64,000 bases of DNA, taken from contig JBAZWL010000024.1 of assembly GCA_041660405.1 (NCBI GenBank), forward strand, positions 1 through 64,000. The letters are read 5' to 3'. Each line of letters opens with the position of its first letter. The first letter of the stretch is position 1. The notes under the pieces are model-generated. The model was not told where the DNA came from and ran no database searches. It was given only the letters and a program-made list of their open reading frames with translations. Positions 33,529 through 42,940 of the stretch are shown in pieces. Made by a program: the position numbers and the translations under genes. This DNA comes from Taibaiella sp041660405 (GTDB lineage: Bacteria > Bacteroidota > Bacteroidia > Chitinophagales > Chitinophagaceae).

Positions 33529-34593
33529 ATGGGTATTCCGGCTTCCACACGAAAATTTACTGTGCTGATCAGTACAGGTATATGGGTCCTGCTAGGGCTG
33601 ATCCTATTGGTATTCCAGCCTATGAGCTGGGGTATAAAAATTCCGGCAGTATTTATTGTAAAACAGGCCATCCATTTTGTACTGATGATCTGCTTTTATT
33701 ATATCAATGCAAAGCTTATCGTTCCCGAAACCCTGTTCCGCAACCGCATCTGGCTTTTTGTTTTATGGATTGTTGCAGCTACAGGACTGGCGCTACTGGT
33801 CAGCGAACAGCTGAATAGTCACCTGAAAGTCTTTGAAGCTATTGCAAAGTTGATGGGTCGCAATATGCCCAGGCGTCCGGGTGGTATTGACTTTTTTATT
33901 ACCATGACGTCTTTGCTTACCTTGGGTGTCAGCACCTCGGTGGCCTCGTTCAGCCGCTGGCAGCGGGATGCCTTATTGCGCCAGGAGCTGGAAAAAGAAA
34001 AGGTGAAATCGGAACTCTCCTTCCTGAAAGCGCAGATCAATCCGCATTTCTTTTTCAATACCCTTAATAATATTTATTCCTTGTCTTTTATTGATGTGCC
34101 TGCTTCACAGGATGCCTTACTGAAGCTTTCACGTATGATGCGTTACTTGTTGTACGAAACGCAGAATGATACCACTATGCTCAGTAAGGAATTATCCTTT
34201 GTGCGGGATTATATTGAACTGATGAAGCTGCGTATGCAGGAAAGTACCAAACTGGTTTACCAGGAGCCTGAGGTCTACGAAGACCTGCAGGTGGCACCCA
34301 TGTTGTTATTGCCCTATATTGAGAATGCCTTTAAACACGGTATCAGCGCGTTGGGACGCAATGAGCTGCTGATAGACATCAGGGTTGCAAAACAGGAGCT
34401 GGACATGGTTGTGAAGAATAATATTCATGCCAACGCGAATACGGAACACACCTTCCAGGAGCGCAGTGGTATCGGTATGCAGAATACCTTACGCCGGCTG
34501 GAACTGTTATACCCGGGAAAATATAAACTGGAAATTAAGAATGGTGATGAAAGAGAAACCTATAGCGTTCATTTAACATTAGATCTGTCATGA
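33529..34593 (+). CDS. LytS/YpdA-type sensor histidine kinase
   Basis: 354 residues. Four hydrophobic helices occupy about residues 12-140. The His_kinase segment is LKAQINPHFFFNTLNNIYSL with phospho-acceptor His173, and the ATP domain has the N box IENAFKHG (Asn266). The stop overlaps the next start (ATGA), so kinase and regulator are translationally coupled. Divergent from the TolC/MacAB operon, which is its most likely regulatory target. Confidence 0.93.
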   Translation: MGIPASTRKFTVLISTGIWVLLGLILLVFQPMSWGIKIPAVFIVKQAIHFVLMICFYYINAKLIVPETLFRNRIWLFVLWIVAATGLALLVSEQLNSHLKVFEAIAKLMGRNMPRRPGGIDFFITMTSLLTLGVSTSVASFSRWQRDALLRQELEKEKVKSELSFLKAQINPHFFFNTLNNIYSLSFIDVPASQDALLKLSRMMRYLLYETQNDTTMLSKELSFVRDYIELMKLRMQESTKLVYQEPEVYEDLQVAPMLLLPYIENAFKHGISALGRNELLIDIRVAKQELDMVVKNNIHANANTEHTFQERSGIGMQNTLRRLELLYPGKYKLEIKNGDERETYSVHLTLDLS

Positions 34594-35315
34594 AAATAAA
34601 ATGTATCGCAGTGGATGACGAACCGCTTGCCTTAAGGCTGGTTGCCGCTTTTGCAGAGCAGACACCCTTCCTGGAGTTGGTAAACAGTTATTCCAATGCT
34701 ATTGATGCCCTCGCTGCTATTGAGCGGGATCATATTCAACTGTTATTCCTGGATATCCAGATGCCGGATCTTAATGGTATGGAGCTGGCGCGAGTACTGG
34801 CTGCCGTTAACAAGCCTCCGCGTATTGTCTTTACCACGGCGTTTAATCATTTTGCGATCGAAGGGTATAAAGTAGATGCACTTGATTATCTGCTGAAACC
34901 ATTTAACTACGAGGAGTTTTTAAGGGTGGCTACCAAAGCAAAACATTATTTTGAATCCGGTGTACAGCCAATGCCAGCAGTTACTCCTGCCGAAGAAGAC
35001 TTTCTTTTTGTAAAGGCAGATTATAAAATGCTCCGGGTCGATTTCAATAATATAACCTTTATAGAATCGGTAAAGGATTACCTGAAAATACACCTGGCCG
35101 ACAGGGCCAAACCTTTGATGACTCTAAGCAGCCTGCGATCCATTGAGGAAAAACTACCGCCTTCCCGTTTTTTACGCATTCACCGTTCTTTTATTGTGGC
35201 TACGGACAAGATCGATGCCATTACCAAAAACAGTGTGCATATCGGTGATGCCAACATTACTGTAGGTGAACAATATAAGGATGCCTTCAGGGAATTGATG
35301 AACCGATGGATGTAA
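34590..35315 (+). CDS. LytTR-type response regulator
   Basis: 241 residues: a receiver domain (VDDEPLA, phospho-acceptor Asp55 in FLDIQMPDLNG, conserved Lys in YLLKPFNYEEF) followed by a LytTR DNA-binding domain (about 138-241; NNITFIESVKDYLKIHL, FLRIHRSFIV). It overlaps the kinase gene by 4 bp. Predicted output of the kinase; it probably binds near 33284-33528. Confidence 0.94.
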   Translation: MKIKCIAVDDEPLALRLVAAFAEQTPFLELVNSYSNAIDALAAIERDHIQLLFLDIQMPDLNGMELARVLAAVNKPPRIVFTTAFNHFAIEGYKVDALDYLLKPFNYEEFLRVATKAKHYFESGVQPMPAVTPAEEDFLFVKADYKMLRVDFNNITFIESVKDYLKIHLADRAKPLMTLSSLRSIEEKLPPSRFLRIHRSFIVATDKIDAITKNSVHIGDANITVGEQYKDAFRELMNRWM

Positions 35316-35371
35316 TGATTTGTTCAGCGGTAGTATAAATTAGCTTGTATAGCTATCTGTTTTATTGAAAT

Positions 35372-35406
35372 AAATAATCCTCTCCAGTTTAAGAAGAGGA
35401 TTATTT
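35372..35406. terminator. Shared terminator of convergent genes
   Basis: 12-bp arms (35372-35383 and 35395-35406; AAATAATCCTCT) with an 11-nt loop, bounded by A and T tracts, between the response regulator and the secreted protein gene. Confidence 0.8.
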
Positions 35407-35429
35407 CGGCCTTGTCTGGTTAACTATAA

Positions 35430-35972
35430 TTACTTGCGATGGCCTCTGCCATTGTCATGTCCATTACCACGTCCATTATCATGTCTGTTATCGTTCTGAT
35501 GTCCCCTTGATCTGTTATCCGGTCCACCTCTGTTTTGCTCTTTTTTCCACTGTGAGTGTTGTGGATGTTGTCTGCTTTGATAATATCTCGTATCCCTACT
35601 GTCTCTGATTACAGGTTGGTTGTGCATACTTCTATAGCGGGCATATTCACGTATATGAGTCCTGTTATAACGGTAAGGACTGGGTTGATTCACCACTACT
35701 TTATAGGTGTTGTATAAGTTGTAGCTCCTGTACCTGGAAGGTAATGAACGTCCATAAATCCAACGACTGCCGCTCAGATAAATGAATTGTCCTCTCATCA
35801 CGTCATAGTAGCAATTGATCTCAGGCAGATAATAAAAGTTCACATAATCGTAACCGGTAGGCCCCCAGGCGGGTTGATTGCCTATATTGATATTTACACT
35901 CACCTGGGCATTTGCTTCTTTAGTGGCAACCATTCCTGTGACAAGGAATAATGCTATCATTAACTTTTTCAT
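35430..35972 (-). CDS. Secreted protein with Arg/His/Asn-rich tail, unknown function
   Basis: 180 residues with a signal peptide (MKKLMIALFLVTGMVATKEANA). The middle part reads QPAWGPTGYDYVNFYYLP and GQFIYLSGSRWIYGRSLP, a Tyr/Trp-rich pattern known from small exported Bacteroidota proteins without assigned role. The last 60 residues are disordered and rich in Arg, His, Asn and Gly (RHDNGRGNGHDNGRGHRK). Monocistronic. Confidence 0.75.
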   Translation of the reverse strand: MKKLMIALFLVTGMVATKEANAQVSVNINIGNQPAWGPTGYDYVNFYYLPEINCYYDVMRGQFIYLSGSRWIYGRSLPSRYRSYNLYNTYKVVVNQPSPYRYNRTHIREYARYRSMHNQPVIRDSRDTRYYQSRQHPQHSQWKKEQNRGGPDNRSRGHQNDNRHDNGRGNGHDNGRGHRK

Positions 35973-36330
35973 CTCTATAAAATTTTGAGGTTAACTGTTG
36001 GATTTTCTTTCCGCCTTTTCCTGATACTTTGACTCGGGGTTATTGCCTTCGTTTAGTCTGATGTAAGCATTTCGACAAATAACCACTTTTCAGCTGCGAA
36101 TGGGCTTATATAATGAATATTAAAAGATTGGTAAATTTTCGGGATAAGATCAGGTTTTCAGACTCCTCAATTGCTCCGTTTCTGTCAGCCATCAGCGTTT
36201 TTTCTGCAAAAATTTCTAAAAGATCTACCGCTTTATATCAAAAAATGTCAATTTGTCAAGAATCCCTTAATTGGAATAACCTTTGCTCTGTATTCCTCTA
36301 GATTTAAACTGATCAAAATTTTATAGCCTT
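35973..36330. other. Intergenic region with htpG promoter
   Basis: 358 bp. AACCTTTG (36278-36285) is a near-match -7 box with TTTG at 36252-36255 as a possible -33 element, 22 bp apart; it suits the start at 36331. A 62-codon open frame (36113-36301) overlaps this promoter and was not accepted. No CIRCE element was seen. Confidence 0.4.
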
Positions 36331-38226
36331 ATGCAGGAAAAAGGAAATATATCCATACACACGGAAAACATCTTTCCGATCATTAAAAAGTTTTTATACT
36401 CCGACCACGAGATATTTCTTCGTGAATTGGTGTCCAATGCCGTAGATGCTTCTCAGAAGCTGAAACGTCTTTCTTCCCTGGGAGAAGTAAAAGGTGAAAT
36501 TGGTGAAATGAAGGTTTCGATTTCTTTTGACGCAGAAAAAAAGACCATTACCATAAGTGATCGCGGTATTGGTATGACGGCTGAAGAGATCAAAAAATAC
36601 ATTAACCAAGTGGCTTTTTCCGGTGCTACAGAATTCATGGAGAAATTCAAGGAAGCTAAAGATGCCAACGAGATCATTGGTAAATTCGGTCTGGGTTTCT
36701 ATTCTGCTTTTATGGTTGCCGACCAGGTAGAATTGAATACTTTATCATACCAGGAAGGTGCACAACCCGCTCGTTGGACTTGCGATGGCAGTACTGAGTT
36801 TGAAATTACGGATGGTGATCGTACTGAACACGGAACAGATATTATCCTGCATGTAAATGCCGATTCAGAAGAGTTCCTGGACGAATATAAATTGCGCAGC
36901 ATACTGGATAAATATTGCCGCTTCCTGCCGGTGCCCATCCAGTTTGGTACTAAAACAGAAAGAGAGCCTGATGGTGAGGATGAAGAAGGTAAACCTAAGT
37001 TTAAGGAAGTTGAAGTTGACAATATCATCAACAGCACCACACCTATCTGGACCAAGTCTCCTTCTGATTTGACTGATGAAGATTATCTGAACTTCTATCG
37101 TGAATTGTACCCGATGTCGGAAGAACCGTTGTTTTGGATTCATCTTAATGTAGATTATCCGTTCAATCTTACTGGTGTTTTGTATTTCCCTAAAGTGAAG
37201 AACGAATTTGAAATACAACGCAACAAGATCAAATTGTTCAGTCGCCAGGTATTTATTACTGATGAGGTAAAAGATATCGTGCCTGAATTCCTGATGTTAC
37301 TGCATGGTGTGATCGATAGTCCTGATATACCGCTGAATGTGTCCCGTAGCTTTCTGCAGGCTGATGGCAATGTGAAAAAGATCAATAATTATATTACTAA
37401 GAAAGTAGCCGACAAGTTAAGCGAACTGTTCAAAGCAGACCGTAAAGCTTACGCAGAAAAATGGAGCGATATAGGTTTGTTTGTGAAATATGGTATGATC
37501 ACAGAAGAGAAATTCTATGATAAAGCCAAAGACTTTGTATTGCTTGAAAATGTAAAGAAAGAATACTTTACCCTGAATGAATACAAGGAAAAAGTTGCGC
37601 CTTTACAAACAGATAAAAACGAAACTGTTGTTTACCTGTACAGCAACGATCCCGGTAAGCAACATACCTTTATTGCCACAGCGGAACGCAAAGGATATGA
37701 TGTAATTCAAATGGGTTCACCGATTGATACCCACTTCATTTCCCAACTGGAGCAAAAGCTGGAAAAGACTTCGCTGAAACGTGTAGATGCTGATGTAGTT
37801 GATAACCTGATTGAGAAGGACGAAAAGATTGAAAGCGTACTGTCTGAGGATCAAAGCAAACTGGTAAAAGAATTGTTTGAAAAAGCCATTAATAAATCTA
37901 CCATGAATGTAGAAGTTACCGGTCTTCACCCTGAAGAGCTTCCGGTAACCGTAACCATGGATGAATTTATGCGTCGCATGAAAGATATGGCTAAAACCGG
38001 TGGTGGCGGTATGATGGGCTTCTATGGCAATCTTCCTGACAACTATAAAGTATCGGTAAATGGTAACCATAAACTGATCCGTCGTATGTTGGACGAAAAG
38101 GATGCTGAAAATCAAAGCCGTCTTGCCCGTCAGGCATTCGACCTGGCCTTATTATCACAAGGAATGCTTACCGGTGCCGATCTTACTGAATTTGTAAACA
38201 GAAGCGTAGAGCTGATAGGCGCCTAG
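36331..38226 (+). CDS. htpG: HSP90-family chaperone HtpG
   Basis: 631 residues. GHKL ATPase signatures: ELVSNAVDASQKL, DRGIGMT, and GKFGLGFYSAFMVADQ. Middle-domain Arg in NVSRSFLQ, and a complete C-terminal dimerisation domain. Cytosolic ATP-dependent chaperone. A charged linker of acidic residues (about 205-225) is short, as in bacteria. It is monocistronic with a strong terminator at 38251-38284. Confidence 0.96.
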   Translation: MQEKGNISIHTENIFPIIKKFLYSDHEIFLRELVSNAVDASQKLKRLSSLGEVKGEIGEMKVSISFDAEKKTITISDRGIGMTAEEIKKYINQVAFSGATEFMEKFKEAKDANEIIGKFGLGFYSAFMVADQVELNTLSYQEGAQPARWTCDGSTEFEITDGDRTEHGTDIILHVNADSEEFLDEYKLRSILDKYCRFLPVPIQFGTKTEREPDGEDEEGKPKFKEVEVDNIINSTTPIWTKSPSDLTDEDYLNFYRELYPMSEEPLFWIHLNVDYPFNLTGVLYFPKVKNEFEIQRNKIKLFSRQVFITDEVKDIVPEFLMLLHGVIDSPDIPLNVSRSFLQADGNVKKINNYITKKVADKLSELFKADRKAYAEKWSDIGLFVKYGMITEEKFYDKAKDFVLLENVKKEYFTLNEYKEKVAPLQTDKNETVVYLYSNDPGKQHTFIATAERKGYDVIQMGSPIDTHFISQLEQKLEKTSLKRVDADVVDNLIEKDEKIESVLSEDQSKLVKELFEKAINKSTMNVEVTGLHPEELPVTVTMDEFMRRMKDMAKTGGGGMMGFYGNLPDNYKVSVNGNHKLIRRMLDEKDAENQSRLARQAFDLALLSQGMLTGADLTEFVNRSVELIGA

Positions 38227-38250
38227 ACCTCATTAGAATGTAGCATATTC

Positions 38251-38284
38251 AAAGTTGCCAGCTTTTTAAAAAGTTGGCAACTTT
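38251..38284 (+). terminator. htpG terminator
   Basis: Arms 38251-38267 and 38268-38284 pair over about 17 bp (one wobble), with an A/T-rich apex, followed by ATTTTAT; 25 nt after the htpG stop. Confidence 0.8.
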
Positions 38285-38320
38285 ATTTTATACCAAAGGC
38301 AATCTCAATCGAATAGCACT

Positions 38321-38328
38321 TAAATTTG
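38321..38328 (+). promoter_or_regulatory. -7 element TAAATTTG before the nucleoid protein gene
   Basis: Exact TAnnTTTG match 79 bp before the ATG at 38407; no clear -33 element. Confidence 0.45.
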
Positions 38329-38406
38329 CGAATTGTTCAATACCCAATATTGCTAACTACACTTAGCTACTTATAACTGACCACTTACAACTTACCACTC
38401 AAAAAA

Positions 38407-39447
38407 ATGATAGACCACGAAAGTGCCGATATAAAAAGTATAGCCGTTCATAAGGTAGGTAATAAACTTACCGATGATGGTATTCATCTCTCCAAAGAAG
38501 TAGTGAAATTTGAAGATGCTTATACACCAACGGTTTTACTGAAATATTTCATCACTCCTTTTAACACCAGCGAGCTTTATCGCTTTACGCATCCTACCGA
38601 TCTTTCCTTGAATGAAGTGTATACTTATGTAAGTAAGATCTTTGATCGGCCGGAAGCATTGCATCAGCAATCGATTGAGATCGCTAAACATTTGTATGAA
38701 CAATCGGTACACCCCAAAGTGAGTTCGGGAGAATTGTGTGTTTGCTATTTTACAGGATTAATTATAGAGGAGCGAACCATCAGGGCAATCGGTATTTTTA
38801 AATCGGAGAACAAAGACACTTTTATAAAGATCGATCCCACCAGCGATGATTTTAAGATCCGGTACGATGATGGTATTAATGTAAATAAACTGGAGAAGGG
38901 TTGTCTTATTTTTGATGATGAACGGGAAGGCGGTTACCGCTTGTGTATGATTGATTCGCAACGATCAGGCGATGCTCAATATTGGAAAGATAATTTTCTA
39001 AGTATAAGCCCGATCAGTAATGATTATCACAATACTAAAGACTTTTTAAGCATAGCCAAGAACTATGTTACCAAACAACTTACGGAAGATTTTGAAGTAT
39101 CAAAAGCAGACCAGATAGACTTTCTGAACCGATCAGTAAATTACTTTAAACATCATGATACTTTCGATAAAGACGATTTTGTAGAAGAAGTATTCCAGGA
39201 TAAAGGTATCATCAAATCCTTCAATTCCTTTGATGAAAGTTATCGTGCTGATCATGATATTGAGCTCCAGGATGCTTTTACCATTTCACCTATGGCGGTA
39301 AAAAAGCAGGAACGTATTTTTAAAAGTGTTTTAAAGCTGGATAAAAATTTTCATATTTACATTCATGGTGATCGTGAACTGATAGAACAGGGTATAGATG
39401 ACGATGGCCGTAAATTTTACAAAATATATTTTGAAGAAGAATCCTGA
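38407..39447 (+). CDS. Nucleoid-associated protein, NdpA/YejK family
   Basis: 346 residues, the usual size of NA37/YejK-type proteins. The conserved N-terminal region (VHKVGNKLTDDG) and central SSGELCVCYFTGLII block fit the family. These proteins associate with the nucleoid and their precise function is unknown. The end overlaps the start of a Crp-type regulator by about 50 bp, suggesting co-expression. Confidence 0.85.
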   Translation: MIDHESADIKSIAVHKVGNKLTDDGIHLSKEVVKFEDAYTPTVLLKYFITPFNTSELYRFTHPTDLSLNEVYTYVSKIFDRPEALHQQSIEIAKHLYEQSVHPKVSSGELCVCYFTGLIIEERTIRAIGIFKSENKDTFIKIDPTSDDFKIRYDDGINVNKLEKGCLIFDDEREGGYRLCMIDSQRSGDAQYWKDNFLSISPISNDYHNTKDFLSIAKNYVTKQLTEDFEVSKADQIDFLNRSVNYFKHHDTFDKDDFVEEVFQDKGIIKSFNSFDESYRADHDIELQDAFTISPMAVKKQERIFKSVLKLDKNFHIYIHGDRELIEQGIDDDGRKFYKIYFEEES

Positions 39448-40024
39448 TCCGATATCACAGTTGAAATACCTGGTTGATACCGTTCATCCTTTGGGTGATA
39501 AAGATTGGGCTGCATTGGCTGCAATATGGCAACCCTTTACTGCAAAAAGAAAAGAGATCATAACAGTAGCAGGAGAAAAAGAGAAGTATCTCTATTTTGT
39601 TGTGGAAGGTGTACAGCGTGTCTATTATTTTGACGAAGAGGGTAGGGAAGCTACACTGGTATTTACTTATCCTCCATCATTTGGTGGTGTGCTGGATGCT
39701 ATGCTGTTGCAGCAACCATCACGATATGTTTATGAAACGCTTACTTCATCTGTATTTTTAAGGGCTTTATACACCGACCTGGAGCAGCTTATGGGATCCA
39801 GTATAAACATTGCAACCATGATCCGTATCGGGCTTGCAAATGCAATGTCCGGCTTACTGGAAAGGTTGGTAGAAGTGCAGTCATTTTCTTCCGAAGATAA
39901 ATTCCGAAAATTAATGCAACGTAGCCCGCATTTATTACAACTGGTACCACACAAATACATTGCCAATTATCTGGGCATTGATCCGACTAATTTCAGTAAG
40001 CTAATTAACAGGATCAGGATTTGA
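39398..40024 (+). CDS. Crp/Fnr-family cyclic-nucleotide-binding-domain regulator
   Basis: 208 residues from the ATG at 39398, inside the end of the preceding gene; ATG 39404 or TTG 39461 are alternatives, and the conserved part begins around WAALAAIWQPFTAKRKEII. The cNMP-binding beta-roll is at about 40-140, followed by a dimerisation helix and a short HTH (YIANYLGIDPTNFSKLIN). The Arg that contacts cAMP phosphate is not evident, so the effector may differ. Typical of the many small Crp homologues in this phylum. Confidence 0.8.
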   Translation: MTMAVNFTKYILKKNPDPISQLKYLVDTVHPLGDKDWAALAAIWQPFTAKRKEIITVAGEKEKYLYFVVEGVQRVYYFDEEGREATLVFTYPPSFGGVLDAMLLQQPSRYVYETLTSSVFLRALYTDLEQLMGSSINIATMIRIGLANAMSGLLERLVEVQSFSSEDKFRKLMQRSPHLLQLVPHKYIANYLGIDPTNFSKLINRIRI

Positions 40025-40095
40025 AAATCATGGTTTTTACCAATAATTACCTTCTGTGATTCATGGAGTTTTGCATCGTAATCAAAAGATAAACG

Positions 40096-40641
40096 ATGAA
40101 AGAAATATCAAAAACATTATTGCTGGATCAGTTGGAAGCCAGGATAGAACTACATCTGAAGACGGTAATATCTTCTTTTCAAAACCGGAGTGAAGCTGAA
40201 TTACTTAAGCCAGCGGCTAATGGTGGCTGGAGCATTGCCCAATGTCTGGAACATTTAAATAGCTATGGCCGATATTATTTACCAGCCATACAAAAAGGTA
40301 TTCATGCTTCGAAAGATACTGTAGCGCCAACATTTAAAAGTTCCTGGTTAGGTGCTTATTTCACGCGGTTAATGGAACCGGGCACTAAAAGTAAGGCCAT
40401 GCAATCTCCAAAAGAACATAAACCGCAGCCTGATCTTGATGCGGCAAAAGTAATAGCTGAATTTATTGAACAACAGGAACTACTGCTTACTCTGATAAGA
40501 CGTGCTGCAGTAAAGGACTTAGGTAAGATCAGGATACCCATATCTATTGCGCAATGGATAAAGCTTAAGTTAGGAGATGTGTTTGGATTTGTAGTAGCCC
40601 ACAATGAAAGACATATACAACAGGCTAAACGGAATGTGTAA
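40096..40641 (+). CDS. DinB-like four-helix protein
   Basis: 181 residues of the DinB/YfiT superfamily: NGGWSIAQCLEHLNSYGRYY supplies the first His ligand, and VVAHNERHIQQAKRN the last two, the HxxxH pair of the divalent metal site. Members act as metal-dependent thiol (bacillithiol) transferases or have unknown roles. It lies 71 bp after the Crp-type gene and could be co-transcribed. One of four DinB-type genes within 11 kb. Confidence 0.85.
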   Translation: MKEISKTLLLDQLEARIELHLKTVISSFQNRSEAELLKPAANGGWSIAQCLEHLNSYGRYYLPAIQKGIHASKDTVAPTFKSSWLGAYFTRLMEPGTKSKAMQSPKEHKPQPDLDAAKVIAEFIEQQELLLTLIRRAAVKDLGKIRIPISIAQWIKLKLGDVFGFVVAHNERHIQQAKRNV

Positions 40642-40653
40642 TATATTGTAGCA

Positions 40654-40687
40654 TTGATACAAGATTAATGGCACTCTGTTATCTTTG
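40654..40687 (+). promoter_or_regulatory. Promoter of the GNAT gene (TTG-N23-TATCTTTG)
   Basis: TTG at 40654-40656, 23-bp spacer, and an exact -7 box TATCTTTG at 40680-40687. The GTG at 40687 falls within the -7 box, which excludes it as a start and fixes translation at 40711. Confidence 0.65.
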
Positions 40688-40710
40688 TGACGTACATATT
40701 CCAAAAAAGC

Positions 40711-41256
40711 ATGAATAATCCTTTTCCCATCGAAATAGTTAAAGTTGACTTAGCAGATATAGACCAGCTAATAGCAATTAGCGTGGATACTTTCCAGGAA
40801 ACATTTGGCGGAAGTAACAGCGCTGATAACATGGATAAATATATCAACGAAAGCCGTTCTCCTGAAAAGGTGATGTGGGAGTTGAGGAGATCAGGAGCTG
40901 AATTTTATTTTGCGAAAGCAGAAGATGGTGAGATTATAGGCTATCTTAAAATTAATACAGGCCACGCCCAGACTGAACCGCAGCCTTACAATTTTATGGA
41001 GATTGAACGTATTTATGTACGGAACAGTTATCATGGGAAGAAAATAGGCTTCCAATTGATGGACTTTGTTTTTCAAAAAGCGGAAGAAAAAAATAAGCAA
41101 ACCATTTGGTTAGGCGTATGGGAACATAACCTCAAGGCTATACAATTTTATCAAAAGCTAGGCTTCGTTGCTTTTGATAAACACTCCTTTATGTTGGGAG
41201 ATGACGAGCAGACGGACATTATGATGAAAAAAGAGATGAAAATACGTATTGTGTAA
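40711..41256 (+). CDS. GNAT family N-acetyltransferase
   Basis: 181 residues from the ATG at 40711. GNAT landmarks: MEIERIYVRNSYHGKKIGF (motif A; the usual RGxG becomes HGKKIG) and AIQFYQKLGFVAFDKH (motif B). The substrate is unknown; resembles the PaiA/spermidine-acetyltransferase-like group in length and in the ERIYV strand. It has its own promoter and is followed 36 bp later by a VOC gene. Confidence 0.9.
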   Translation: MNNPFPIEIVKVDLADIDQLIAISVDTFQETFGGSNSADNMDKYINESRSPEKVMWELRRSGAEFYFAKAEDGEIIGYLKINTGHAQTEPQPYNFMEIERIYVRNSYHGKKIGFQLMDFVFQKAEEKNKQTIWLGVWEHNLKAIQFYQKLGFVAFDKHSFMLGDDEQTDIMMKKEMKIRIV

Positions 41257-41292
41257 TAGTGTTATTTTTGTTCTTCTCTAAAACATTATATC

Positions 41293-41676
41293 ATGAACAT
41301 TCCTGAAAGCCATCAGGCAGTAATGCCTTACCTGATTTTAAAAGGTGCACAAAAATTTATCGACTTTACTACTAAAGTATTTAACGCAACCGTTACTGCC
41401 AGGCATGCCCGCGATGGTGATGAATCGGTTATTATGCACGCTGAAATAAACATTGATGGAAGCATTATTATGTTTGCCGAAAGTAATGAACAATGGGGTA
41501 CCCAGAATACTGGCTTGTTCGTTTATGTAGATAATGCAGATGAGACATTTGCAAGAGCAAAAGCAGAAGGTGCTGAAATTCTTCTGGAACCAAATGATCA
41601 GGATTATGGTCGGACTTGTGGCGTAAAAGATCCAACAGGAAATGTTTGGTGGATTACAACGGTTCAGCATAAATAG
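41293..41676 (+). CDS. VOC-family protein, PhnB/glyoxalase-like
   Basis: 127 residues with two beta-alpha-beta-beta-beta modules. It starts AVMPYLILKGAQKFIDFT, has HAEINIDGSIIMFAES in the middle and ends DPTGNVWWITT, the PhnB-like pattern. Metal ligand candidates are His55 and Glu57. Role unknown, often stress or detoxification. Closed by a terminator. Confidence 0.88.
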   Translation: MNIPESHQAVMPYLILKGAQKFIDFTTKVFNATVTARHARDGDESVIMHAEINIDGSIIMFAESNEQWGTQNTGLFVYVDNADETFARAKAEGAEILLEPNDQDYGRTCGVKDPTGNVWWITTVQHK

Positions 41677-41701
41677 AGCATTAATATTGAAAATTTATTT
41701 T

Positions 41702-41730
41702 CAGGCCTCACCATAATGTGGGGCCTGTTT
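41702..41730 (+). terminator. Terminator after VOC gene
   Basis: CAGGCCTCAC (41702-41711) and GTGGGGCCTG (41718-41727), one wobble pair, 6-nt loop, followed by TTT. Confidence 0.75.
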
Positions 41731-41857
41731 CATGTTCTGGTGATTTTTGCGTAGCAACAGCAGGCTTGAAAGTTAAATAATTGCGTTAACATTAACATAT
41801 GGAGAAATTTTTATGCATATTACTTGTTAGCCAACCTCCAAATTAATTTTATCAACG

Positions 41858-41865
41858 TATCTTTG
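41858..41865 (+). promoter_or_regulatory. -7 element TATCTTTG of galE
   Basis: Exact TAnnTTTG match 24 bp before the galE ATG. Confidence 0.5.
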
Positions 41866-41889
41866 ATGCACGATTATTAAACTTTAAAA

Positions 41890-42930
41890 ATGAAGAAGAT
41901 ACTTGTTACAGGCGGATGTGGTTATATCGGTAGCCATACTATAGTTGACCTGGTCAACAATGGTTATGAGGTAATTTCCATTGATAATCTCTCTAAAGGA
42001 TTTGAGCAAACTTTAAATGGTGCCGGTGCCATTATAGGCAAACCGGTAAAAAACTACCTTGTCGATTTATGCCATCTGGAAGATGTGCGGGCTGTGTTTG
42101 AAGAAAACCAGGATATTGTAGGTATTATCCATTTTGCTGCGTACAAATCTGTTCCCGAATCAGTAAGCAAGCCACTGGAATATTTCCGTAATAATATTAC
42201 CTCTTTATTGAACATACTGCAATGCGCACGGGAATTTGACGTAGATCATTTTGTATTCTCTTCTTCTTGTTCTGTTTATGGGAATGCAGATAATTTGCCG
42301 GTTACAGAACAGGAACCTTTGAAAGAAGCCATGTCTCCTTATGCGCGTACGAAGCAAATGGGTGAAGATATTTGTGCTGATTTTGTAAAAGCCAATCCCG
42401 GATTTAAAGCTATCCTTTTACGTTACTTCAACCCCGTTGGAGCCCATGAAACATCGCTCATCGGAGAATTGAATGAAACGCCGGAAAATCTTGTTCCGGT
42501 TATTACACAAACTGCTATCGGTAAGCGCAATTCCATGACCGTATTCGGAACTGATTATGATACCCGCGATGGCTCCTGTATCCGCGATTATATTCATGTA
42601 ATGGATATAGCCAATGCACATACCAAAGCCATTACCAAATCTATAGATCATGAATTGAAATCAGATTGTGAGATATTTAACCTCGGTACCGGTACCGGCG
42701 TAAGTGTATTGGAACTGATAGAAACCTTTGAGAAAGTATCAGGGCAAAAGCTGAATTATAAAAAAGGTGATCGTCGCGAAGGTGATGTAATAGCGGTATA
42801 TGCTGATAATGAAAAAGCCAGAACAGAACTGGGCTGGAGCCCTGTTTACGATATTGAAGCTATGATGGACACCGCCTGGAAGTGGGAGCAACAATTGGCA
42901 AAAACAGCACAGAAAGTAATGCTGAACTGA
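41890..42930 (+). CDS. galE: UDP-glucose 4-epimerase
   Basis: 346 residues, extended SDR family. NAD site TGGCGYIGSH (7-16), catalytic Ser126 in SSSCSVYG and Tyr151/Lys155 in YARTKQMGED, substrate-loop RYFNPVGAHE, and the GalE-type region RDGSCIRDYIHVMDIANAH. Interconverts UDP-glucose and UDP-galactose for envelope polysaccharides. Followed 10 bp later by a DCC oxidoreductase gene. Confidence 0.95.
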   Translation: MKKILVTGGCGYIGSHTIVDLVNNGYEVISIDNLSKGFEQTLNGAGAIIGKPVKNYLVDLCHLEDVRAVFEENQDIVGIIHFAAYKSVPESVSKPLEYFRNNITSLLNILQCAREFDVDHFVFSSSCSVYGNADNLPVTEQEPLKEAMSPYARTKQMGEDICADFVKANPGFKAILLRYFNPVGAHETSLIGELNETPENLVPVITQTAIGKRNSMTVFGTDYDTRDGSCIRDYIHVMDIANAHTKAITKSIDHELKSDCEIFNLGTGTGVSVLELIETFEKVSGQKLNYKKGDRREGDVIAVYADNEKARTELGWSPVYDIEAMMDTAWKWEQQLAKTAQKVMLN

Positions 42931-42940
42931 AAAGATAAAA

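Noticed and set aside
36113..36301. 62-aa reading frame before htpG
   Set aside because: It overlaps the probable htpG promoter and shows no protein-like features.
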